Program-made: the position numbers and the translations under genes
Shown here: one piece after another, positions 1 through 5,130 of the stretch
Position numbering within the stretch: position 1 is the first letter of the stretch
Layout of the letters: every line of letters begins with the position of its first letter
DNA from: Chlorobiota bacterium
GTDB taxonomy: Bacteria > Bacteroidota > Bacteroidia > Bacteroidales > JAADGE01
Length of the DNA stretch: 5,130 bases
Assembly (NCBI GenBank): GCA_030592825.1
Contig: JAUVIG010000300.1
Coordinates: 1 to 5,130 of the forward strand
Direction: 5' to 3'
Notes under the pieces: model-generated
What the model was told of the DNA's origin: nothing
Database searches by the model: none
Seen by the model: the letters and a program-made list of their open reading frames with translations, nothing else

Positions 1-401
1 CCTTGTTCACTTTTCATCAATTCCTCTTTTATTTTCATCAATACATTTTCTATATCATTTTCAATTTCTTTATTTGTAAATCTTAACAGTGTAATTTCAA
101 GTCTTTCTATTTCATAAGTTTTAGCATCATCTTTTTCTTTTACTTCAAGCAAATTATGAATTGAACCGTCAAGTTCAATAACAAGTTTTGCTTTATGACA
201 ATAAAAATCAGCAATAAATTGATAAATAGGATGTTGTCTCCTGAATTTATAACCGAGTAATTGTTTTTTATTTAATTTTTCCCATAGTAATTTTTCTGCT
301 CTTGTCTCTTTATTCCTTAAAACCCTTGCATTTTCCTGTATATTTTGGTTTGCACTGTAATACATCGGAAATTTAGATGCTGTAAGTTTTTTGTTTTTCA
401 T
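1..401 (-). CDS. DUF559 domain protein, putative endonuclease (3' end cut by window edge)
   Basis: I translated this gene by hand from the ATG at 399-401 on the minus strand. It stays open for 133 codons to the window edge, so only its last residues are missing. It matches the DUF559 family, small stand-alone proteins with a restriction-endonuclease-like (PD-(D/E)XK, Vsr-type) fold. Visible signatures are an N-terminal helix RNKETRAEKLLWEKL (about 29-43), the strand GYKFRRQHPI (50-59), ADFYC (64-68, with D65), LVIELDGSIH (73-82, with E76, D78 and H82) and LLRFTNKEI (105-113). D65 and the E76/D78 cluster are the likely metal-binding residues; this comes from knowledge of the fold and was not tested. 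The next gene upstream, the SNF2 helicase, ends 79 bases away, and a C-rich palindromic spacer lies between them. I see no Bacteroidota promoter in that spacer. The cellular role of stand-alone DUF559 proteins is not established. They could be repair or defence nucleases or passengers of mobile DNA. Confidence 0.88.
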   Translation of the reverse strand, partial: MKNKKLTASKFPMYYSANQNIQENARVLRNKETRAEKLLWEKLNKKQLLGYKFRRQHPIYQFIADFYCHKAKLVIELDGSIHNLLEVKEKDDAKTYEIERLEITLLRFTNKEIENDIENVLMKIKEELMKSEQ

Positions 402-410
402 TGGTTTTTG

Positions 411-480
411 TTTTAGCCCCCTTTCAGGGGGTTGGGGGTCATTTGTCTGTTTCTCACAGCACCCTCTCACAAAAAAGGGG
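411..480. repeat. C/G-rich palindromic spacer upstream of the DUF559 gene
   Basis: In this AT-rich window the spacer between the helicase and the DUF559 gene stands out for its C and G runs. It contains a perfect 5-bp hairpin, ccccc (417-421), loop tttca, ggggg (427-431), directly followed by a further ggggg (434-438). A second, imperfect C/G block, accctctcacaaaaaagggg (461-480), ends immediately before the helicase stop codon. No T-run follows the 417-431 hairpin on either strand, so it is not a canonical intrinsic terminator. The layout resembles C-rich palindromes that I recall near DUF559 genes in Bacteroidota. That association is from memory and is not demonstrated by this window. Confidence 0.6.
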
Positions 481-3400
481 TCAAACACTAAACGACTCCG
501 AAATAATAATTTCCGGTGTTAAATTTTTCTGCTTTTTTATATTTATATCTTGTTTACTTTGCTGTTCGTTTTTTAACGGATATTTGCTTACAATTTTTAT
601 AAGGTTTTCAAAAATTGTTAAGCGTTTCATACTTTCCTTTGGTATTTGCTTTCTTAACTTATTGATGTCTCTTTGTAGTTTCTGAAACGTTCCGTGTTTT
701 ATTGCAATAATTGCAGTTTTCAAAAGTTCCTTTTCATCTTTATCGGCAAATTCGCTTCTTGCATTATCATTTAAAAAAGCAATGGCATTTGCTTCATTCG
801 GCCCGAGTTTTACTGTTCTTTTATCTCCGAGAGCGGTTAATGAAATTTCATCATTAAATGTTTTTAATGCAATATTTATTTGCGAATGATGATTTTCATG
901 TAGTTTGAATGATTGTTCCGAAGAAATTGCATGAAATATTTTAGCTGTTTCAACAAAAGAGAGTTCATCAATTGAATTATCCGAATTTACATAAAAAAAA
1001 CTGTCTCTTCTGTTATTTTTCAGATAACAAACCGTTGCTCCTTTTCTAATTTTATCCTTTCTGCCTGTTCTTGCACGTAAAGGCATGTTTTGAATTTTCT
1101 TGAAATATTCAGGATTTTGTTCTTTAAATTTTCTAATTAATGATAAATATTCAAGCCGTTCGTCAGTATCTTCTTCCGGTAATCTCTCAAAAAGTTCGTA
1201 ACTTTCAAATTCTTCGTCTTGTGAATATATCTGACTGTCTTCACCAAGTGCCGAATGAAAACTTTGCAATTTTATAAATGCTTTTTTATTAAGTTCAATT
1301 TCATTGTCGGTTTGAATTGTTGGGAAGAAGTTATAAATGTATATTTTATCAGCATCTGTTCCGATACGATTAACCCTGCCTATACGTTGCATTAATTTAG
1401 CAGCATTCCAAGGAATATCATAATTAACAACTACATTTGAGCTGTGCAGGTTTATACCCTCTGCCAGTACTTCTGTGGTAAGAATTATATCAAAATCATT
1501 ACGTTTTTTATTTAAAGGTATATTTGCATCAAAGTTTCTTTGAATTAAATCAAAAAGGTCTTTTCTGTTAGAGCTGTCAACAGCCAGTATGGTATGCTTT
1601 GTTTTTTGTTTAAGTTCTTTTTCCAAATAGTGTGTTGTTTCTTTTGATTCGGAAAATACAACAAGTTTTTGATTCTTATTAATATCTTTGGCAAAGAGTT
1701 CATTCTTTAATCTGAATAAAAATTCATCTAATTTTGGGTCTTGTTCAATTTTACTCCATTTTTCATTGAGTTCTTTAAGGAATTTTTGGTCATCTTTTAA
1801 AACAGGCAAATAATAATCAAAGAAATCCTCCGGTTTAAATTGTTGAATTTCTTCCGGATTTTCTTCAAGAAGTTTAATGAGTTCATCTTCACTTTCATTC
1901 AAAATAAATTCATTTATATTCATTTTGGGAGCAATGTAAATACGTCCGTTTTCAAACATTTTTACCATTGCTGTGTTGGCATCAAGAAATCTGCCGAGCG
2001 ATTTTTTGAATGCATAAAAACTGCTGTCAAGACGCTTTACAAGCAAAGTTTTCATAATTCCGGCTAACTGTTCCGAAATTAAAACAGCTTTCGGGTATTG
2101 TTTTCTGAAATCATCTTTCAAAAATTTAATTGCTTGATAACGATAATATTTTATTCCGGTATCTGTAACTTTTAAAAGCTTTAAAGTTTCGTCATATAAA
2201 TCATCCAACTCATTATCTAATTGATAAAGTATTTTACGAGGTTTCTCAATTTCAGGAAATTTAATACCTTGTTTTTTTATGTCTTTAATATATTCTTCGG
2301 TGTTAAGCAAATCGGTTCTTGTTCGTCTTACAATTAACGGTTCTAATATCTTTGTTCTTATTCTTTCATAAATACCTTTAACTTCTCTTGCTATCTCTTT
2401 CCTGTCTTTTTTATATTTCAATGAATTGTATTTATCAATCAGCGGCCTGAAAAAATTTTGTAAGTTTATAACAGGAAGTGTTGAATTTCTGGCATCTTGA
2501 AATAAATATAATTGATTGCGAATATCTTCCGGATGATTATTAAGCGGTGTGGCAGAAATTAGGATAACTTTTTTTTGAAAAGTTCCGTCATAACCTTCTC
2601 TCCTTCGTGGTGTCTTACAAAGTTTTTGTAATTGAGTAAACATTTCGGAAGTATCACTTCTGAATTTATGTGCTTCATCAACAATAATTAAGTCATAATC
2701 TTCAGGATGTTTAACTTTATGTAAACTGCCGTTAGTAATATAATTTACATTAGGAACTTGAAAATCAGGAATTGTTTGTTCCCAATTTTGAAATAGTGCC
2801 GGAGGATGTACAATTAAAATTTTTGTTCTTATACCGTTTGTAAATAAAAACTTTTTGGCAATCATTGCTGCAATAATCGTTTTGCCTAACCCGACAACAT
2901 CTGCCAATATAAAACCGCTGTGTTCAGAGAGTTTATTAAAACCGTCATTTACCGCATCAATCTGGTATTTTAATTTTGAATATCCGGCAGGTAAATCAGT
3001 AACTGAATCAGGGTCGTATTCAATACTTTTATCAAAATATTCAATTAAGAATTTAATATATATTTCAAATGGTGTAAAAGCATCATTGAGATACGTATCC
3101 TTTTTAATGTTTTCAATTAATTCTTTTTCAATCGGTTCTCCTTCTTTCCAAAGGTTATTAAATGTCTCTGTTGCAAATATTACATCATCATAATCTCGTA
3201 ATTCAACATTAAATTCAAAATTGGTTTCTAATCCGGCTTTTGTCAAATTACTGGAACCTGTAATTACCGATGCTTGTGTATGTTCATTTAATTCCTTTGG
3301 TCGGAAGATATATATTTTAGCATGTATGTTTTTTGCAGGGTGTGCTTTTATTTTTAGTCTTCCTGTACTGACATCTTTGATAAATTGAAGAATTCCGTCT

Positions 3401-3717
3401 TCTACATCTTTTTTATAATCAGCTTTTTGAATGTCTTTTTGTAATTCTTTTAAATATTCTTGCTTCGTTTCGTCAGTATTAAAATTAAATTCAATTCCTT
3501 TTTGAGCTGCATTACTAATCAGCCTGTCAACACCGATTCCAACTAAAATTCTAATTTCAGAAACATCATCTAAATATTTTCTTATTCTGAAATAGCCTGA
3601 TGAATAAAAATATCCGACAAGGACATCAAAATAGCTGACATCAGTATATTCAAAAATTCCTTTGAATTTCTGTAATAAAGTATTTTCTTGATTGTTTGTA
3701 AAGAATTTTGTTGACAT
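481..3717 (-). CDS. PLD-like nuclease domain fused to SNF2-family DNA helicase/translocase
   Basis: This 1078-residue protein should be a cytoplasmic, ATP-driven DNA translocase carrying its own nuclease-like domain. Residues 1-200 form a phospholipase-D-like domain with H132-A-K134 and GSSNLT (154-159), as in the HKD nucleases found fused to Snf2-like helicases. The position where HxKxxxxD expects aspartate is R139, so the active site is atypical or uses another acidic residue. The SF2 helicase core follows: a YQIDAV Q-like motif (251-256), Walker A DVVGLGKT (273-280, K279), motif Ia around LIVHPP (301-306), DEAH (347-350), motif III SATPLNN (388-394), LIVRRTRTDL (461-470), KLVVFSES (684-691), TTEVLAEGINL (747-757) and motif VI QRIGRVNRIG (777-786). 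The long insert between the two RecA lobes (about 395-680) is usual for bacterial SNF2 proteins. The C-terminal 250 residues are of unknown role. The ATG at 3715-3717 is favoured because KFFTNN...NTLLQKFKGIFE fits the start of this family. The sequence upstream has no SD and no convincing promoter. The AbiEi-like gene lies 205 bases upstream. A defence or restriction-related role is inferred, not shown. Confidence 0.93.
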   Translation of the reverse strand: MSTKFFTNNQENTLLQKFKGIFEYTDVSYFDVLVGYFYSSGYFRIRKYLDDVSEIRILVGIGVDRLISNAAQKGIEFNFNTDETKQEYLKELQKDIQKADYKKDVEDGILQFIKDVSTGRLKIKAHPAKNIHAKIYIFRPKELNEHTQASVITGSSNLTKAGLETNFEFNVELRDYDDVIFATETFNNLWKEGEPIEKELIENIKKDTYLNDAFTPFEIYIKFLIEYFDKSIEYDPDSVTDLPAGYSKLKYQIDAVNDGFNKLSEHSGFILADVVGLGKTIIAAMIAKKFLFTNGIRTKILIVHPPALFQNWEQTIPDFQVPNVNYITNGSLHKVKHPEDYDLIIVDEAHKFRSDTSEMFTQLQKLCKTPRRREGYDGTFQKKVILISATPLNNHPEDIRNQLYLFQDARNSTLPVINLQNFFRPLIDKYNSLKYKKDRKEIAREVKGIYERIRTKILEPLIVRRTRTDLLNTEEYIKDIKKQGIKFPEIEKPRKILYQLDNELDDLYDETLKLLKVTDTGIKYYRYQAIKFLKDDFRKQYPKAVLISEQLAGIMKTLLVKRLDSSFYAFKKSLGRFLDANTAMVKMFENGRIYIAPKMNINEFILNESEDELIKLLEENPEEIQQFKPEDFFDYYLPVLKDDQKFLKELNEKWSKIEQDPKLDEFLFRLKNELFAKDINKNQKLVVFSESKETTHYLEKELKQKTKHTILAVDSSNRKDLFDLIQRNFDANIPLNKKRNDFDIILTTEVLAEGINLHSSNVVVNYDIPWNAAKLMQRIGRVNRIGTDADKIYIYNFFPTIQTDNEIELNKKAFIKLQSFHSALGEDSQIYSQDEEFESYELFERLPEEDTDERLEYLSLIRKFKEQNPEYFKKIQNMPLRARTGRKDKIRKGATVCYLKNNRRDSFFYVNSDNSIDELSFVETAKIFHAISSEQSFKLHENHHSQINIALKTFNDEISLTALGDKRTVKLGPNEANAIAFLNDNARSEFADKDEKELLKTAIIAIKHGTFQKLQRDINKLRKQIPKESMKRLTIFENLIKIVSKYPLKNEQQSKQDINIKKQKNLTPEIIISESFSV

Positions 3718-3865
3718 AAGAGTAAGGAATGTAAATTTTCGGTTAAATTAATAATTTGTAAGCAAGTCTAAAAGAAACAGGATGAAAAAATATTGAAATT
3801 GTTTGTAAAATTATGAATTATTTAAAAAAACAAGATGAATTTCAAAATAGATTAATGAAAATAGG

Positions 3866-3918
3866 AACTGCCCTGACTTTGTTACAAGCTAATCCCGTAT
3901 CACCCCTGATTTTGTTAC
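3866..3918. repeat. 53-base composite direct repeat, copy 1 (between helicase and AbiEi-like gene)
   Basis: This copy starts with aactgccctgactttgttac (3866-3885) and ends with cacccctgattttgttac (3901-3918), so the core ccctgactttgttac occurs twice with a 33-base period. The same arrangement, of identical total length, occurs at 4830-4882. The left block differs by one base between copies, the right block by one base, and the 14 bases between them (3887-3900) are largely unrelated. The copy ends four bases before the stop codon of the AbiEi-like gene and lies 149 bases upstream of the helicase start. It could be a binding-site array for a transposase, recombinase or regulator. Confidence 0.8.
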
Positions 3919-3922
3919 TGTT

Positions 3923-4744
3923 TTAATCTTCATTTCTTAACTCCAAAGCTTTATACCAATAGAAAAATGCTTCAGTTATCCCTTTTTTAAGTTTATTTAG
4001 TTTGTTGTATTTCTCATTTATTTGCAAATACTGAATAAATTCTTTTAGTTCTTTTCTTCTTTTTCTGCGGTCAGAATAACGAAAAAGTTTTGTTTTATTT
4101 ATTGTATATTTCTCGAAAGCTGTTCTGAAAATCATTTCTAATTCAGAACCTTGTTGAGCTGCGAATAAATTAATATCGCAAAACACATCTACAAGAATTT
4201 TTTCAATAGTAATCGTAGATATATTTTCTTGCTTCAGAATTGGTGCTTCAGAAATCAAATCTTTTATAACAATTGCATTATCAGCAAATGAAACATAGTT
4301 ATTTATTTCAGTTTTATCGGGGTTTAAATAAACTTCTTTGTTTTCCTGTTTCAGGAAATGAAAAACATATTCAGAACTATCTTTTTCTGTCTCAACTATT
4401 ATATAGAATCGAAACGGTTGATGCAACATAAATTCATTAAATTGTTTTGTATTCCAAATGCAAAAATTTAAAAAAGGAAATTTTTTGTTTAATTTTGTAT
4501 AGAGTGTAATAAGTTTTTTTTCGATAATCGGTTTATAATTAATTTCCTGCCCAAGTTGATATATACCATTCCCAACTCGTTTTATTATACCTTTCTTAAT
4601 TAAAACTGAGATACGTCTCAAAACCGTATCTTTTTTTATATCCGAATCTGTGTTTTGAAAAAAAAGGAATACATCCTTTGTTGAAAATTCTGTTTTATTT
4701 TCAAATCGTTTAATAAGTTTCTCTATTTGATATATATCTTTCAA
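3923..4744 (-). CDS. AbiEi-like / DUF6577-like winged-helix protein, putative antitoxin-regulator
   Basis: This 273-residue protein resembles AbiEi-type antitoxins, which repress their own promoter through an N-terminal winged helix and counter an AbiEii nucleotidyltransferase toxin. Residues 1-65 look like a winged helix-turn-helix: FSTKDVFLFFQ (20-30), then VLRRISVLIKKGIIKRVGNG (41-60), and a wing ending in IYQL. The middle part has FCIWNTKQFNEFM (94-106), VETEKDSSEYVFHFLK (117-132) and TIEKILVDVFCD (179-190), which corresponds to the conserved EK-x-L-x-D segment of AbiEi-type proteins. The C-terminus is basic (FRYSDRRKRRKEL, 221-233). The start is TTG at 4742-4744: an in-frame TAG lies at 4754-4756 and the next Met is residue 106, inside the fold. 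A strong promoter and an inverted repeat lie just upstream. No AbiEii partner follows; the next gene is the helicase, 205 bases on, with a 53-base repeat in between. The family assignment rests on motif recall. The toxin-neutralising role is inferred and may not apply here. Confidence 0.82.
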   Translation of the reverse strand: MKDIYQIEKLIKRFENKTEFSTKDVFLFFQNTDSDIKKDTVLRRISVLIKKGIIKRVGNGIYQLGQEINYKPIIEKKLITLYTKLNKKFPFLNFCIWNTKQFNEFMLHQPFRFYIIVETEKDSSEYVFHFLKQENKEVYLNPDKTEINNYVSFADNAIVIKDLISEAPILKQENISTITIEKILVDVFCDINLFAAQQGSELEMIFRTAFEKYTINKTKLFRYSDRRKRRKELKEFIQYLQINEKYNKLNKLKKGITEAFFYWYKALELRNED

Positions 4745-4772
4745 GAATTTAATCTATAATAGTTTCAGGATG

Positions 4773-4803
4773 CAAATATAATCATTATCGGCACAATTAC
4801 AAG
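4773..4803 (-). promoter_or_regulatory. Bacteroidota-type promoter of the AbiEi-like gene
   Basis: On the minus strand, TATATTTG (4773-4780) matches the Bacteroidota -7 consensus TAnnTTTG exactly. CTTG (4800-4803) lies 19 bases upstream and fits the TTTG -33 element with one mismatch. Transcription would begin near 4767, giving a leader of only about 20-25 AT-rich bases before the TTG start, with no Shine-Dalgarno sequence. Both the -33 element and the spacer lie inside the inverted repeat at 4779-4823. Confidence 0.72.
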
Positions 4804-4823
4804 AAAAGTGCCGAAAATGATTA
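4779..4823. promoter_or_regulatory. Inverted repeat over the promoter, candidate operator for the AbiEi-like protein
   Basis: The arms taatcattatcggcac (4779-4794) and gtgccgaaaatgatta (4808-4823) are complementary at 15 of 16 positions and are separated by 13 bases. The left arm covers most of the promoter spacer and the first two bases of the -7 box. The -33 element lies in the central gap, so a protein bound here would block polymerase. AbiEi antitoxins are known to repress their own operon through inverted repeats in the promoter, so autoregulation by the downstream winged-helix protein is the simplest reading. There is no T-run at either end, which argues against a terminator. Confidence 0.7.
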
Positions 4824-4829
4824 GCTTTA

Positions 4830-4882
4830 AACTGCCCTTACTTTGTTACAGTATTTCGCCAAAACACCCCTGACTTTGTTAC
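4830..4882. repeat. 53-base composite direct repeat, copy 2 (upstream of AbiEi-like gene)
   Basis: This copy has the same orientation and length as the one at 3866-3918. It begins aactgcccttactttgttac (4830-4849) and ends cacccctgactttgttac (4865-4882), with the core 15-mer again recurring after 33 bases. The 14 central bases (4851-4864) differ from copy 1. The right-hand unit runs into a perfect palindrome, tgactttgttacaaagtca (4871-4889, 8-base arms with a tta centre). The copy sits 7 bases beyond the candidate operator, 86 bases upstream of the AbiEi-like start codon. Confidence 0.8.
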
Positions 4883-4889
4883 AAAGTCA

Positions 4890-5030
4890 TTTAAAAATAA
4901 ATAGTAATCCAAAGCAAATCACTGCAAAAGGACACAGAAAAACAAAAATAAGGAAGATTAGCAATTCTAATTCACTTTTATTTATGAAAAGAAATTAAAT
5001 GTTTCACCCAAAGGTATTTTTGTAAGTCGC
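4890..5030. other. Non-coding stretch between repeat copy 2 and the tRNA terminator
   Basis: The interval from the AbiEi-like start (4744) to the tRNA (5081) carries no protein gene that I can support. Apart from the promoter, inverted repeat, 53-base repeat and terminator listed separately, this AT-rich part shows only a small hairpin, attag/ctaat (4957-4971), which is too short to interpret. I see no integrase remnant and no duplicate of the tRNA 3' end. Confidence 0.6.
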
Positions 5031-5073
5031 CAAAAACAAAAAGCCCCGCAAATCTCCCGATTCACAAGGCTTT
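5031..5073 (-). terminator. Intrinsic terminator of the tRNA-Pro gene
   Basis: On the minus strand, AAAGCCTTGTGAATC (5073-5059), the tetraloop GGGA and GATTTGCGGGGCTTT (5054-5040) form a continuous 15-pair stem with four G-T wobbles. It is followed by the T-rich tail TTGTTTTTG (5039-5031). It begins 7 bases after the tRNA discriminator base, so it ends the tRNA transcript and separates it from the genes to the left. Confidence 0.8.
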
Positions 5074-5080
5074 CATTCTG

Positions 5081-5130
5081 TCGGGGTGAGAAGACTTGAA
5101 CTTCCGACCCCACGCCCCCCAGACGCGTAC
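5081..5130 (-). tRNA. tRNA-Pro(GGG), 5' part beyond the window edge
   Basis: Read on the minus strand, the 3' half of a tRNA folds cleanly. The anticodon stem is CGCGT (5127-5123) with GCGTG (5115-5111). The seven-base loop CTGGGGG (5122-5116) gives the anticodon GGG (5120-5118) after U33. The variable loop is GGGTC. The T stem is GGAAG/CTTCT around the loop TTCAAGT (5100-5094). The acceptor strand is CACCCCG (5088-5082), with discriminator A73 at 5081. G72, A73, G35 and G36 are the known bacterial tRNA-Pro identity bases, which supports proline. The genomic bases after A73 are CAG, so CCA is not encoded and must be added by the tRNA nucleotidyltransferase. The D arm and 5' acceptor strand lie outside the window. 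Confidence 0.88.

Noticed and set aside
417..431. C5/G5 hairpin considered as the helicase terminator
   Set aside because: No T-run follows it on either strand.
401..685. Open frame of 94 codons on the plus strand with hydrophobic stretches
   Set aside because: It overlaps the C-rich spacer and the antisense of the helicase C-terminus. The hydrophobic look comes from antisense AT-rich codons.
1840..2067. Plus-strand open frame of 75 codons
   Set aside because: It lies wholly antisense to the helicase gene, with no family resemblance or start signals.
2855..3193. Plus-strand open frame of 112 codons
   Set aside because: It is antisense to the conserved helicase motif I region and is explained by the codon structure of the real gene.
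3763..3793. TAGACTTG (minus strand) as a -7 element for the helicase gene
   Set aside because: It has one mismatch to TAnnTTTG and no TTG-type -33 element at 19-21 bases, so it is too weak to call.
3813..3926. Plus-strand open frame of 37 codons that reads through repeat copy 1 and overlaps the AbiEi-like stop
   Set aside because: It has no ribosome binding site or promoter and no recognised family. Most of its C-terminal half is repeat sequence, and chance explains it.
3866..4882. The 15-mer recurring at 33-base spacing considered as a CRISPR array
   Set aside because: There are only two imperfect units per site, the repeats are too short, and no cas gene is present.

Overview
The window is AT-rich and looks like chromosomal accessory DNA from a member of the Bacteroidota. 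The evidence is a near-perfect Bacteroidota-type promoter (a TTG-type -33 element, a 19-base spacer and TATATTTG), the absence of clear Shine-Dalgarno sequences, a tRNA gene with no encoded CCA, and a DUF559 gene preceded by C-rich palindromes, an arrangement I associate with this phylum. The species cannot be determined from the sequence.

Every supported gene lies on the minus strand, so transcription runs from the right edge to the left. From right to left the window holds: the 3' two-thirds of a tRNA-Pro(GGG) gene (5081-5130) with its own intrinsic terminator (5031-5073); a non-coding stretch; a 53-base composite repeat (4830-4882); a promoter overlapped by a 16-base-arm inverted repeat (4773-4823); an AbiEi/DUF6577-like winged-helix protein (3923-4744, TTG start); a second copy of the 53-base repeat in the same orientation (3866-3918); a 1078-residue protein with an N-terminal phospholipase-D-like nuclease domain fused to an SNF2-type helicase (481-3717); a C-rich palindromic spacer (about 411-480); and a DUF559 endonuclease-fold gene that runs off the left edge (1-401).

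The combination of a DNA translocase with a PLD-type nuclease domain, a small PD-(D/E)XK-like nuclease and an antitoxin/regulator of the abortive-infection AbiE type next to a tRNA gene is typical of a defence or mobile-gene island. That reading is inference. No methyltransferase, no AbiEii toxin, no integrase and no transposase gene is present in the window, so no complete known system can be named. The most unusual structure is the pair of 53-base direct repeats on either side of the AbiEi-like gene. Their outer blocks are conserved, their middle is divergent but of equal length, and each contains the same 15-mer twice with a period of 33 bases.
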